From assembly GCF_004011695.2 (NCBI RefSeq), contig NC_082412.1:496001-560000 (forward strand): 64,000 nucleotides of DNA. Reading direction: 5' to 3'. Positions within the stretch are counted from its first letter, which is position 1. The number at the start of each line of letters is the position of its first letter. The notes below the pieces were generated by a model that saw nothing but the letters and a program-made list of their open reading frames with translations, was not told where the DNA came from and ran no database searches. The position numbers were made by a program, and so were the translations under genes. Positions 11,801-24,900 of the stretch are shown here, one piece after another. The DNA comes from Ascochyta rabiei (taxonomy: Eukaryota; Ascomycota; Dothideomycetes; Pleosporales; Didymellaceae).

Positions 11801-13062
11801 TCTTAGGTTTTCCCTATCTATAAGTAATACATTAGACTATAATAATACCCCTAACTCTTACCCCCTAAGATTATTAGATAAGGTATTTAATAGTAGCAGC
11901 TCTAGGGTGCCCTATTTGCTTGTGCTATAGCAGAGCAGTAGCAGTCTTAAGTATTTAGCTTTATGTTAATTATATTATAAACACTGTCTTTAGCTGTTCC
12001 CTAAGTACCTACTATCTATGTTATTTATTTAAGGATATAATAGATGTGTTGTTTACTTGTCTAAGCTAAGTTAGATCTCCTTTTATGTCCTACTAGATGC
12101 CCTATTAACGTAGTTGTTAGAAAGAGATAAGGTTATAAAGTATGTCTAGGCACTTTGCTACGTTGTATAGTTTAAGAGTAGTTAGTTAGCTTATATTTAA
12201 TAGATAGAGATAGACAGTGCTATATCCCTATGTCTATACCTAGGAGTTTCCTGCCTATAGTTAGTTGTTTAATATAGGTAGAGTAAGGTCTTATATTTAG
12301 TCCTTGTTGTTTATAATATAGATTATTAATCCTAAGTTAAGGATAAAGGAGTTCCTAAGAGGGTAGCTTAGTAGCTCTATATTGTATAATTCTTTAACTA
12401 GAATTATATTAATTATTAATATCTTCTGTCCCTATAGTTATCCTAGAGGTGCCTCTAGTGCTTAGGATGTCTTTATAGCTAGTGTCTTAGTGCAAGCTTC
12501 TTTTACAGATCTAACCTAATCTTAAAGGTTAGCATTTTGTTCTATCCTAAATTATACTATCTTAGCAATTCTATTATATAGGGTAAACTATTTTAGTGCT
12601 TTATCTTTATAGACGTAGTAGTAATCTTCTAGTCTATAGCGTTGTCTACAAGCAGGGTATTTTACTCCTCTAGCTGCTACTGTATCCCCTCTTAGAGACT
12701 GCTTAGATATAGGTATTTAACTAATATTCTGTTTTTAATAAGGTCTTCCCTAACTCCCCTGTATAGTAGGAGTAGATAATACATCTTTAATAACATAAGA
12801 GGCGTCTCTGTTAGTGTCTAGGGTAGTATTACTACTAGCATTAAGAGTTAAGTTGTTTCCTGCAGTAAAGGCGCCCCTTTACTATTTCCCCTTAGGGTAG
12901 TACTTACTTATATTCTCTTAGAAGCGTTTTATTATTTCTTTATAAGCTATATTTTGTCGTATCTACTATAGTCCTAGAATATTATTACCTAGGTTAGCGC
13001 TATTTCTATTACTAAATCTAAGAAGTCTTAGATAGTGTCTTGTATATTGTATATTTTAGTAA
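8853..13062 (-). pseudogene. Ty1/copia gag-pol A2, truncated at gag
   Basis: Minus-strand polyprotein of a copia retrotransposon with the standard order gag, protease, integrase, RT, RNase H toward the LTR. RNase H is at about 9050-9650. RT is at about 9700-10900 with FFYVDN near 9918-9937. The GAG-pre-integrase block is near 11900-11940 (LLWHKRIGHPR-like after allowing for one stop), integrase lies at about 11150-11850 and the protease region near 12250-12330. The C-terminal part of gag reaches 13062, where the LTR of H1 interrupts it. The 5' part of gag and the 5' LTR are not found on the far side of H1. All frames carry many TAG and TAA codons. Confidence 0.82.
10684..10730. repeat. 47-bp palindromic unit, copy in copia A2
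   Basis: ACTAATTAGCAGTTAACTGG followed by TGCTACCTGCTAACTCCTGATTGGCT. It is the duplicate-arm partner of the A1 copy and is less mutated there. Confidence 0.65.
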
Positions 13063-13315
13063 TGTTCCAGTATAAGTATCGAAGCATCTTGTTAGCAGGC
13101 ACATTAGGAAGGATACTTATTATTATTATTGTTAAGGGTTAAAGAGACAGGTAATACAGTAGTTAAATTCTATAAGTAAGTGTTTCTAGTTGTTGTTGTA
13201 GGTGTCCTACCTTAACAGTTCCTGTTAAGGTCTCTTATACCCTTCTGCTAGCTAGATTACGTACACTAGCTAAGCATTCTAGTTCTTACTAAGGCAGTTA
13301 CTGTGTGCACTAGCA
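13063..13315 (-). repeat. 3' LTR of gypsy H1 (253 bp)
   Basis: Begins TGTTCCAGTATAAG and ends CACTAGCA; the same 253-bp sequence occurs at 47034-47286 and 51380-51632. It is followed by TAAACCTCCCCCCCCTTAAG, the complement of a polypurine tract, which fixes it as the 3' LTR of a minus-strand element. Confidence 0.9.
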
Positions 13316-13332
13316 TAAACCTCCCCCCCCTT

Positions 13333-16300
13333 AAGAGGTTAGCTCTATTAAGGAAATAAACTACGTTAAAATTAAAATCTAAATTAATTACAAACCCCCC
13401 TTAAAACTCCACTTGTTCCTTTCCCTTGCTACTTCCCTGTTTCTGCAATCTTAGTAAGGCCCTAGTTTCCTAAGTAGGTTGTTAATTAGAGTCTCCTAAT
13501 AGCTTAGGGGTAGGAGAGTCTAGTACGTGTCTTAATAAACCCTAGTCTAAGGCAATGCCTAATTTGTATATTATCTAGGTAGTAGCCTTTATTACTTTAA
13601 TAGTTAGACTGTTAAACAACTTATTATAAGCACACCTCTATGTATGCTATCTGTCCTATAACTCCTATTCTTTCTTATATTCTAGTACTACTCTATTGTT
13701 AGTAAAGAAGGATTAATTAGGGATACCTAACTCTTTATTAGCCCTAAAGCAATATTTCTTAGACATGTTTACCTACTGCTAATGGCTCTTTACTATAGCA
13801 AAGTTGTTATCTCTAGTCTTCTAAAGAAACTTTATAATCTCCTTATTATTAAGACTAAAAATATAGAGTATCTCTTGCTGGACTAGGTAAGAGTTGGACT
13901 ATGCCTGGTAATAGATAGCTTTAGAAATCTAGAAAGAGAAAGTTAGTGCTATGTCTGCTAGGAAAGTATAGGGAGCACTACTATACTTGTTTAAATAACC
14001 TAACAGTAATAAGGGTCCTAGCGTAAGCATCTAATAAGATCTAGTAATGTCCTTATATAATACTATCTCTAAGATCTCTATAGTTTCTCTGTTCTCTGTA
14101 ACCAGTACGTACTAGGGGATTATAGTTTAGCGTCTTATTATAGATAGTCTAGTAAACCTATAGAGTAGTGCTAGGTAGAAGATCCTAACATCCCTATACT
14201 TGTAAGGATACTTGTTCTACTTAGCACCTACTACGTCTTATGCTAACTTAGGGTAGTTAACTGCATTTACCTACCCCTTAAAGTAACTATTATATTCTTT
14301 AATTCTATTATCTTTCCTCTAAGCTAAGTATTCTAGAACTAAATTGTAGAAGCCTTCTAGAGCAATAGTGTAGTTATCTATATCTTTATTATTAAAGGAT
14401 ACTAAGCCCTATATTATGTCTATTCCTCTCCCTAACTCTATAGTAATATAGAGGTTGCAATCTACGTGCTTAAAGAATGTCTAATCTCTAGGCTTAGTGT
14501 ATTTAGTTTAGTATAGGTAGGAGATTAAGTTAGTTTGTTAATAGGGTACTGTATAATAAAGCTAGTACTACAGATTACTACTTACTAGCTGTTAGATAAC
14601 AGAGTAGTACATAATCTTATACTACTCTAGGTTACTTTTACTATACTTTATATAAGTATAATAGTTATATATATTAAAGTATTTATCTCCTATTTTCTAG
14701 AGTTTTAGATTGTTTTAAAATATAGAGGCAAACACAGAGACTATAATAGTGCCTTTCTAGTTTAGACTGTTTGCCTTAGCTTAAAAATGTTAAGATAGGT
14801 GCCTAGAGATAAAATTGCTCTAGCTAAGGTTAAGTACTGTAGGAACTGGGTGGAATCAATAGTACTGTAGACTATCTATTGTGTTTAGTGCACAGAGCTG
14901 CTCTTAAAACAGGATCCTAGTTTTTAGGTTGCTCCTCTACTTCCCCTAGCTGGTCTTATTCTTGTGTATTAGTATAAGCAGGTAAGATATTATAGTAGTA
15001 TTAAGAGTGCAGACTAGTAAGCTAAGTTTACTAGCAGTGTACTAGGAATAAGGAAAGTAAACTTATAACAGGTTAAATGTGTAGTAGGTAATTATTCTTC
15101 TAATAGCACCTTCCTTCTTTTAAGTTTCTCCTCCCTTACAGCACTCTTAATCCTATGCATCTAGGAGCTTTACACGCTCTAGATCCTTAAGGAGCTTCTA
15201 ACTAATCTTTGTTTAGAGAAGAATAAAGGCAGATTAACTGTTAGTACATTTGCACTTAGCGCTATCCTAGATATTGTTTATTACGTCTTTACTAATCTCT
15301 GCGTCTTCCTACATAGACTAAACGTCTAATATTAATAGGTAGTTAACTTTAGGGCTTATAACGTCTTGAAATAATCTAAATTTTAATAGCCTAATTAACA
15401 ATTGTTCCTTAGTTTAATAGTCCTCTAGCACTAAAGTAACAGAGGTAAATTATATTCCTCTAGATAATTAGTGCTTATAAATTACATCTATTATACTGCG
15501 CTGCTTTCCTGTTTTATTAACACCTAACTTAAAGGCTATCTAGTTAAGGTATAGGTGTTACAGACAACAGGTTTTTTTAGTGTTCTTATTTAATACTTTT
15601 AATAACATCTTTAGGGAATTTATTGCCTGTTAGGAATAGCTTTGTATTAGTCTATAGCCTTATTAGAGTAAGAGATAATCCTCCTAGGGAAACACCTAAT
15701 TAGCCTGTAGTCCTTATGCTTGTTACTAGCTTAGTAAGCAACTATAACCTAGATAGTAATGCAAAGGAGGCAAGTGTCTAAACTCTATTAAGAAAATACT
15801 CTAGCGCTGCTTATATTAGTGTAAGGAAGTTTCTAAAGCTAAATATTATAGTATTTAATGCTACCTACTCCTAAGTAATTCCTTCTTTTAGCAAGTAGGG
15901 TGTTCTAACACCGTTTAGGTTAAAGATTAGTGCTAGTAGTTAGGTCTTCTACAGTATAAGTGCTTACATCTACTATTAGTATGTTTTTAAAGTTAGGTCC
16001 CTAGTTAGGCACACATTCTACTCTGCTGCTTTTAGCTTTAGTATGCCTTTACCTAGTACTTCTGCCTGTACTATAAGTAGGTGGTTCGTATTGTTTAGGT
16101 GCGTGACGAAGTTTATTATATCCTGCTAGAGCATGTTAAGGGCTTAGTAGACTGTATTCTAGTTACTTAATTTATAGAACTTATCCTTCCTCTTTTATAG
16201 CGTTAATAGGCGTTAGTGAATTGCTAAGTTAATAAACTTAGTAAGGTTGTTAGCGTCTACTTAACAGATATAGTATATAATTAACTTAAGTATTATATGC

Positions 16301-16870
16301 TCTATAGTAGACTATAGGCAGTATAGTGTTACTACGTTTACTAGAGTATTTTTACTATTCTTATTTTTGCAGATGTATTTTATAGCTTATGCTATTTCTA
16401 TTATCTTCCTTTAGTTATAGTCTGTTACTAATTGGATTGCTAGGTACTAACTATTAAAGTTACGTATGCCTCTGTATTATACAACTAGGTTTAGGGTTTA
16501 CTAGACAATATCTAATATAAACTGTATTATAGCTGCTAATTTGTTAAACTTAGTAACTACTGCACTTATCTAGAAGTTAAGCCTTTCCCTTTGCGCCTAT
16601 AGCTCTCCTTAAGTAATCTCTATTACAAACTAGCTAACTGTAGATCCCTCTATGTATAGCATTAGAATATTAGCAACCTTAGTAATGTCCTTACTCTTAA
16701 TAGCCTTTAAGACTAATAACTACCGCACTACCCCCTCCCCTAGTTCTAGCTCTTTCTGTGCGATTACTCTTTGCTGTAATATTATAAACTTTGTGTGTAG
16801 TTAAGTAGATATAAAGAAGTTATAAGTTAATGTTATAAGGGGGAGAGTTAGAAGTAACAGTGTAGCTCTG
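13333..16870 (-). pseudogene. Unrecognised coding region downstream of the H1 integrase
   Basis: About 3.5 kb between the integrase and the 3' LTR. On the minus strand it can be read for long stretches in which the only stops are TAG or TAA at places consistent with lost Gln or Trp codons, so it was once coding. One part (about 16870-15950) reads as a Leu-, Ile- and Gln-rich protein with probable helices (VIAQKELELGEGVVR near its start). Another (about 15000-13400) is charged and ends near SSKGKEQVEF. No family is recognised: it lacks zinc-knuckle, protease, RT and DDE motifs, and no clear signal peptide or membrane segment is seen. The same region is present in H2, so it is part of the element and not a chance insertion. 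Confidence 0.5.
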
Positions 16871-17072
16871 CTTTAAGAGTGTCCTAGGCAGCTGTAGGCC
16901 CGCTTTTCTTCTGCACCTTTACCTACTGTTTATAGTCTTACTTACTTACTTTTACTTACTATAATTGTTAATTTTTTATAAATAGTTGTTTTAGATGCAA
17001 GCTGTTAGCTTACACCTTTCTCTATACTTAGTAAGTGCCTAGACTAAGTTATCTTTACTAGCGTTAAGTTTT

Positions 17073-17119
17073 AGCTAATTAGGAGTTAGCTAGTAAGACC
17101 TTATAACTGCTAATTAGCT
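17073..17119. repeat. 47-bp palindromic unit, copy in gypsy H1 after integrase
   Basis: AGCTAATTAGGAGTTAGC, spacer AGTAAGACC, then TATAACTGCTAATTAGCT; 14-bp arms. Confidence 0.7.
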
Positions 17120-17379
17120 TATAGCTTTAGCAGTTAGGATGTTACCCCTCTATCTTTAGCAGTCTGTCCTATAGACTACACTGCTATTTCTTATTATTAG
17201 AGTCTAAATTAGATAGGTTATAATATATTTTATATTACAGTCTTTTATACTATGTAAGAGGTTAAGGGTAGGTTTTAATACTTAGAAAATTGCAATTAGC
17301 AGGTGCTCTTCCCTTACCTGCTAGAATAGTGGTGCTTAAATTCTTAGCAGCCTTACTTTGTCTACTCTATTAAAATATA

Positions 17380-20300
17380 TTCTTATAGTTTTTATTCTAG
17401 GTATCTTCTCTCTATACCTTTATAAGTCCCTTCTCTTCTAACTAAATATCCTCTAGTAAAAGCTTACAGAACTTCTTTATTCTCTACCCTAGTACTATAT
17501 GTAGCATTCTAGTTCTGTTAAGGTCTTTAAGTAAATAGGTGCCCCTGTCTAGCTATATTCTGTTAAGTAACACTTAGTATAGCCTAACCTACTTCTTTCT
17601 TAACTTCTTATCTCTAGATATGTTAATTTGTCCTACTAATTCCTACAGTAGAACTACGTCTCTAGGGTTAATCTGTTTATACTAAACTTTGTTGTTTTTA
17701 TCCTAATATTTCTTTTTTAACGCTCTTAGTTAATTGGTTATACTAACTACATCTTTTAGAAACTAATCCTAGAGATCTAACTATATAGCCCTAATTGCAA
17801 GTAGTTAAGCTCTGTTTTTAACCTTCTAGAATAGTAGTGTTTGCTATGTTAGTAGTAACAGTTTAATTAGAAGGACTAGGTTCTAGCTAGTAATAAGTTA
17901 ATATGCTAAGTATCCTATAGATTGTATAGAGATCCTATTAGCTAAGAGCACTATTAGGAGGTTGTCTACCTATAACCCCTTAAGCTTTATAAGTGCATTA
18001 AAAATACGTTTATGTCTACCCTCTACTTTTCCTATTACTAAAGGGTTATGTGTAGATGCCTGTACCCTCTTAATCCTGTAGATTAAAGTAAGCCTCTTAA
18101 CTACTTTAGCATAGTCTAGCCTGCTGTTAACTATAAGTCTTCTTATAGTGCTCTACCTACAGATAATATCTTTATATAAGAACTTTACTACTGTTAATAA
18201 CTTATTATTATAAAGCGCTCTTGCCTCTATCTACCTACTTAAGTATCCTCTAGCTACAACTAGGTACTAGAAGCCTCTGCGTATTAGCATATACACAACG
18301 TTAACAGTAACTAACTCCTATAATAAATAGGAGTAGGTACTACTTAGCATATCCTTTATAATCTTAGTTACTCTAAGTTAGCACTCCTTACACGTGGAGG
18401 GTTTTCTCTTAACACTCCTGTACATGTTAAGCTAGTAGTAATATTAAGAGACTATAGAGAATACTACGTTTATACCCCTATAGCTAATATTTTAGTAGAT
18501 GTCCTATATAACTGCTGTTTAGATATTTACATTATTAACTACACACCTAATAGTAATATTCCTTAATGATTTTTAGAATAAGTAGCTGTCCCTCTTAAAA
18601 AAGTTTATAGCTCTCTTCTTCTAAGCCCTACACTCTTTCCTACTTAACCTATCTAGGGTCTTTAGAGAGTGTAGAAAAACAGCAATGTCCTCTAATTCCT
18701 AAAAGTATTCCTGTCTCAGAATCTAGGTAGTCCTTATGTTAACCTAGTTACCTAACACTACAATTTACTATTAGGTTTTTAACAAACTTTTTAATGTTAG
18801 ATCTAGGTTTTTCTAGGTTCTCCTACCCCTCTAGCTTTAGGTATCTTAATAGTACGTCTGTAACAACGTTCTTCCTTCCTAGTACATAGCGTATTTTAAA
18901 GTCCTAGAGTAGAATTACAGCAAGCTACCTGTTTATAACTAAGCCTAGAAGGTCTAATAACAACCTATTTAGCTAGGTAATTAATATTTAGGTGTAAGTT
19001 TTAATAATAAAGTGTATACTATAAAGCTACATCCTAAACTTCTTAAGTACCTAAATAACTACTTTGTATTTAAGCATTATTAAGTGCTACCTACTTTCTA
19101 CCTTAGACTAGACAGTGCTTTTAAACCTATATGGGTATTGTTTTCTGTCTAGGCCTATTTGTTTAAGGCATGCTCCTACGCCTATATTACTTGCATTAAC
19201 TAAGAGAAACACTAAACTAGGATTTTTATAAGATATTGTTATAAGGGCGGATGCGTTAATAATGTGCTCTTTTAGGAGTAACATTAAGCTCTGTTCTACT
19301 TTGCCCTATTGCTATACTGCGTTATTCTTTAATAACTAGAATAGTAGCTTCACCTTTAAGGTAAATAAGGGTATCTAGATATAGTAGTACACTACAATTC
19401 CTATAAACATCTAGACCTCCTTTAGGTTCTAACACTCTAGCTAATTTGTAATTTTATTAACTTTCTTTTATACTACATATTATCCTTATGCTAAAACTTT
19501 ATAGCTAACTACCCCTATTTAATTATGTCCCTAGTAGCATTTAAGTCCTAACACTATACTGCTTTCTCTTTCAATGTCTATAGGAACCCTATCTAGTTAC
19601 TAGATGTGCTTAAGCACATATTACCTAATACTAGGTAAAGCCTTCTTGTTATTATAGTCTGTCTTTAGACTACAACTAGTAATGTTGTTAAAGAAAGGAA
19701 GTATATCTGGCTAGTAATCCTTAAGAATCTTTGTTATAATTCTTTAGAAGACAGCTACTAAGTTAGTAGCCTCTTAAATTAGGGTAAATAATTGTAAAAG
19801 GCTAATTAGCGTTATAACTGCTGTTATATCTCTGCCGTCTTTATATAGTATTATCTAGTTATAACTAGAGAAGAAGTCTATAAGTAATATTATCTTATAC
19901 CTAGTAAACCTCTTAGAGAACTTGTCTGTAGTTAGCAGGGTTCCTACATCTTAAATAGAAACCCTATTTATGTGTTAAGCGTTATTAATAAACTAAAATC
20001 TACTATCTTTCTTAGACACTAAATACTATAGGTTTCTATATTAGCTGTTGCATTGCTTTAGTTTTCCTTGTTCTAACCTATTGTTTAACATCTTAATAAG
20101 TTCTCTTTCTAGACTTCTTATAATAGGGAAGGTCTTAACCTACTAAGCTTTATGTAGGATTGTCCTTATTTAGTATACAGGAGAAGCCTCCTTCTAAATC
20201 TACCTAAATTCAGAAAAGGTAAAAGCTATAGCTGCTTCTCTATTTAGGATTATTTCCTTAAAGAGTGCTATCTCTGCTAGGAACAGAGTATTACTAAACT

Positions 20301-22500
20301 TCTAATCTTTTATTCTCTAGGGAGAAAGCTTATTTTGTTTTAGGAAAGGGGCATATTGCCTTTTAAATAATAATTAAAAGGCCTAATATTATATAGTCTT
20401 AAACTAAGTATTAGCTGCTGTTGTTTATATCTAACTCTTTTCTAGTCTTCCTAACTAAGTTCTATAGGTTTATTAGGTTATAGATTATTAACAGGCTAAA
20501 CTTTTACCTCTACTTATTTATGAAGTGTGTTAACTTCTTAGTTTTTAACTATATTATGCAGGCCCTCTGTTCTTAATATTTATAAGTTTATTTAGGATAG
20601 TAAGATAAGGAAGTCCTTATCTGCATGTACTTGCCTAGGGTCCCCTCCCTTAGAGATCTATTATAGACTACTAGCTTTGTTCTATGTAAAGATAAAACTA
20701 CTCAGGCCTTTTAAGATTTCTAAATCTATAGTTATATGTAGGAAGTAGTAGTTTAATTCTACTGTATAACAGAACTTTAGTGTTATTAGGTCTTTACTAG
20801 TATTAGAACATCCTAGCCTAATTAAGGAGTTCCCCTAACTTTTCCCTTATTCTAGTTATGCTTAACTAGGGTAGAGTAGTAAGGAGATAGGTCTAATACA
20901 ACAAAGGTAGCGTTCCTTCTGCTATAATTAGATATAATATAGCACGTAGTTCTTCTAAAGACATTTTATTATATTGCTAGTCTTGCTAATAAGCACTTTA
21001 GCATTCTAAGGATAACTAATCTTATTAGGTTCCTTATAAGTCTGAAGTGCGGTAAGGTTGTAACTTCTCTAATCTAGACTAGGACATTCTACAACGTTCT
21101 AACAAATAGATCTATGCTACTATTAGCTACAATAACGCCCTACTCTTTCTCTATTAGGTATGTTATTTCTTTGTACACTATTCCTAGCGCTTAAGAAGCA
21201 CTAAACCTTATTAAATTTATCTAAGCCCTAGTGTTAATTAAACAGCTAACTGCATGTAACCTAATATAAGCCTAGCATATTAGTAAATCTTAGTGCACTA
21301 GCTTCTCTAACCTATTATTCTCTATAGTTTTAGCTAGCTTATTTAGAAGATCTTTATTGTCCTATGTATTACTGTGTACTTCTACTTAGTAGCGTCTGTA
21401 AGTATTCCTCTCTAATCTAATATTAAAGCATTAAGCCCTACTGTTCTTAATTGCAGGGTAATTTTTGCTAAACTTAGCGCTAGTGCGGACCATTATAATT
21501 TCTAGCTAATTAGCAGTTTACTAGTAAGACCTGTTAACTCCTAATTAGTTAGAACCTCTAGCCCCTAGGATTGCTATTTTAACGCTCCTACTAACTATTA
21601 GGTTAGAGTCTAACTCCTATATAAGCTTCTAGAACATTACTTAGATATAACCCTAGAAGACTAAGTCTCTAATAGTAATCCCTTATACTTCTTAACAAAG
21701 AATTGCAGTTAGAATCTTGTTTTTAGAAAGTTTAAGTAGGTCTGCTATTCTATTATCTAAGCTAGTTATTAAATACTTACTCTTTTACTAATTTTATAGT
21801 AGAATAGTTTCTAATACTCTCTCTTATAATAGTGGTTTAATAATAGCATATAGCTAACTGTAAGATTAACTAGCAAAAGGTATTATTTACTTACTCTCTA
21901 TTAGCAAAGAGCTTAACCCTAACAAGTCTTTAATTTCTACTACTAACTTAACTCTAGTATTATTGTATACTTGCTTAACTATAGCTTATTAAAATATTAT
22001 AGGTCTTTCTTTCCTAACTGTAGCTCTCTAAGCTCTTTCTAGGATGGTATTAACTTAGCGATTGCGTGCCTTATCTAACCTAGTTACTGCGTTTTAGGAG
22101 AAGCTATCTTTAACGTTATATACCCCTAGTATAATGTAACTATTATTAATATAATTAAGACTATAAACTTTATTATAGTTATTGTTAAGGATTTAGAAGT
22201 TCTAAAAAGAGTGCAACTACTTATAGTCTAGCTTGTAATTATCTAATGTAGTTATTATGCTAACACTTCTAATAAACTTTCCCTATATGTCTAGGCCTGG
22301 CCTAGATCTATATATTACACCTCTAGGCCTAGAGTCTACTCCTTTAAATAGATTAGGCTAAACTACAGAGGCTATCAAGTCTAAGACATCCTGTAAAACT
22401 TCAAAGTATTCTTAAATCTACTGTTTTAACTAATTAAGTTAATAGGTAGGTGGGACAGACCCTAAGATTGGTTAAATTTAATAGTAAGTAGGGCTAAAAT
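17380..22500 (-). pseudogene. Ty3/gypsy H1 pol: protease, RT, RNase H, integrase
   Basis: Decayed polyprotein on the minus strand. RT covers about 20200-19480. Its fingers include LVSKKDSRF (near 20080), followed by a DKFSKRF stretch, and the catalytic block reads PFFNNITS in place of the PFxDDIGVKG form of some fungal gypsy elements. The RNase H start, FLLVNASNIGVGACL, lies near 19200. The integrase core spans about 18900-17750. A GPY/F-type integrase C-terminus is at about 17640-17400, with LDRGTYLLKDLNRTR. No chromodomain is visible after it. The protease and the end of gag should lie between 20300 and 22500 but are too damaged for me to place. Chromovirus E interrupts the element at 22500. 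Confidence 0.75.
21504..21550. repeat. 47-bp palindromic unit, second copy in gypsy H1
   Basis: AGCTAATTAGCAGTTTAC, spacer AGTAAGACC, then TGTTAACTCCTAATTAGTT. Located in the protease-gag part of H1, about 4.4 kb from the first H1 copy. Confidence 0.7.
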
Positions 22501-22755
22501 TGTTAGGACTTCTACTTAGGTAAGATGGTAACCTACTAGTATGTGTTACAACCTACTAGCAGATTCCATCAAACCTAGTAGAACCTTCCTTTACTTGCCT
22601 TTACTTTTAGTTGCAGAGAGCATAGGCCTTACTACTATAAGTAGGTCTCTCTCTCCACCCTCTTATAGCTCGCTGTCTGCTATTTTGTTTACTCCTCTTT
22701 TAAATCTATTAGTTTACTAGATTGCTACTTTTATGCTTGTAAAGTCTGCCTTACA
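22501..22755 (+). repeat. 5' LTR of E (255 bp)
   Basis: Begins TGTTAGGACTTC and ends GCCTTACA. It differs from the 3' LTR at about 15 transitions, of which about 12 are at TCA, CCA, TCG, TGG or TGA sites. Confidence 0.92.
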
Positions 22756-23470
22756 TAATAGCAGACCTAACAGCTAAAAAATTTAGCTTTCTCTTAGGCT
22801 TCTGCCTTTCTTAAGCTAGTAGTTAGCCACTGCTGCTTAAGATTGCACTAAAGTTTTAGTCTAGTGTGCTATCTCTTTACTAAGTATTAGCCCTATTTAG
22901 AGTTCTTTTCTTAGTCCCTACTCCTAACCAGCGCAGGTAGTAAGTGCCTGTTTTTAAGTACAAATCAGCCTCCCCTGCACGTCTTCCAAGTACAGATTAC
23001 CTATCTTTAACATTTAGTAGGCTAAATTGTTACTTTTTTTAGGCTCTAGAGTACTAGCCTTTTGTTTTACCCCCTAACTAACTAGCGCCTTTTAAGTAGT
23101 CTAGCGCCTCCCTTTAGCACCTTTTAAGCGGTCTAGTGCCTATTTTTTTTAATCTACTAGCGCCTTCTAAGAGGTCTAGCGCCCCTAAGTATCCCCTACC
23201 TCTTTATTTTAAGAAACGCTTACTTCTTTATCTTTTACTAATATACAGCTCTTTCAATAGACTTTATCTTTTACTTATATATAGTACTTTTACTACTAAA
23301 CATCTAGGCCCTACTACTACTTAAAGGCACTAGGTGCTCTGCTTCTCTTCTAACTACCTACTACTACTACTACACTTACCTTTACAGACATAACCCTTTA
23401 ACTTCTATTAACATCTTTACACATTACAGCTATATTACTAACTAATAAGGATAATATTAAGCCTAACTCT
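22756..23470 (+). other. Leader of E with short iterated units
   Basis: Non-coding stretch between the 5' LTR and the first plausible gag ATG (23471). At about 23080-23195 a ~19-bp unit of the form GCGCCTTTTAAGYRGTCTA recurs four to five times with drift. No primer binding site is recognisable after mutation. Confidence 0.6.
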
Positions 23471-24457
23471 ATGCTACCCCCCTGCCCTTCTTCTACTTCT
23501 GCGAAGAAGACTTCTTACAACAAGTCTTGCCTACGCCACCTAGAAACCCCTATAGATCCTAAGTCCTTTAATTATTAGGGTAGTAGTGCTATTTCTAATT
23601 ATGTATAAGACTTTAACTACAAGACATATAAAAAAGCTGTTACCTTAGGAACCTTTATTACACGCAGCGGCCTATCTACTTTATCTACTAATTAACTAAA
23701 GTCTTAGACACAGAAAGACAAGCAAGCTACTGTTAAAACAGAGGATACTGTTACAGAAATCTACTAGCCTACTCTCTACTCCCCTTAGGGACAGGCTTCC
23801 CTATAGAAACTTACTAGCGCTACTCTAGGGCTATAGGAAGAATCTACTTACGCTAGCTAGTAGGACACCTCTACCCTAGCTCTACAGTTTTGCTGTAAGG
23901 ACTCTTTACGCGCTATGTCCTCCTAGGTCCTTTTAAACAATAGTCTCTCCTAACAGTTTTAGCACCTTTCTACTACTATAGTTAAATACTTTCTAGTTAA
24001 ATACTTTAGCCTAGGTGACTAACCTTTAGAGTTCCTTATTGCACTAATTACAGATTTTAACTTCTAGTCCCTTAATCCTCTTGTTTAGAATCTAGGGCTG
24101 CCTCTGCTGTCTAACAACTATCTAGATAGGTATTTTATACACCTTACCTACAGACAATACTCTATACTCTCTGCCTTCCTTCTAGGACTTCTTAGTAAAG
24201 TTAATAGCAGTCTACACGCGCTATCCTAGCAACTAAATAATAAGTAACTTAAGCTAGATTAGGCTAAGCACTTTTACTCCTAACTAATTAACTGTAATAA
24301 TTAGACAGCCTCTTAACTAAACAACTTGCAAGCTAAGTTTACTTAGCATTAGCAGCAATCTACTTAACTTGCTTAGTATTACTAACAGCTTAAGCTAAAA
24401 GCTGATTAAGGCTTAGCACAGGAATATCTGGGAGGCTAGGCCGATAACACCACTGAC

Positions 24458-24629
24458 TGTCAAGGTCACGGCTCTGCCCACCGTGCCAAGCATGCTAAAA
24501 AGGTAACAATGCTCACTTTGATAGTGAGACAGCGGCCAGAACAGTACTTATTTGCCCTAAGGCTTCCTACAGGTCAGAGGTGGACGCATCCACATGCCTG
24601 AGGCTAAGAGTAAGGCTGAGAGCCTAACA
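24458..24629. repeat. TRIM LTR, left copy (172 bp)
   Basis: TGTC...AACA ends. It contains a short hairpin with CTCACT pairing to AGTGAG at 24513-24528. Confidence 0.88.
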
Positions 24630-24900
24630 ATATCTCCCCTCTTAACGAGGGCCTGACCTAGGCCAACCACCTCTAGTTACAGGTTCTAACGTGCTACTAC
24701 ACTTAGAAGGATCTCTCTCTTATCCTAAGTACTGGACCTTCCAGCAGCAACGGCACTAGCCCACAGGACTGTGCCTCGGCTCACGGATGAGCCGGCTCGG
24801 CTGAGACTGGACCTGTGCGGGGTTAACCATCTGCAGGTGGGCCAGGTCTGCCAGCATGATTCAAACCCACGCTACGCTACAGCCATCAAAGTAAGCATAA

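Noticed and set aside
24850..24870. tRNA-like B box (GATTCAAACC at 24858-24867) suggesting a SINE
   Set aside because: No matching A box or cloverleaf could be built, and the LTR pair plus 5-bp duplication explains the element.
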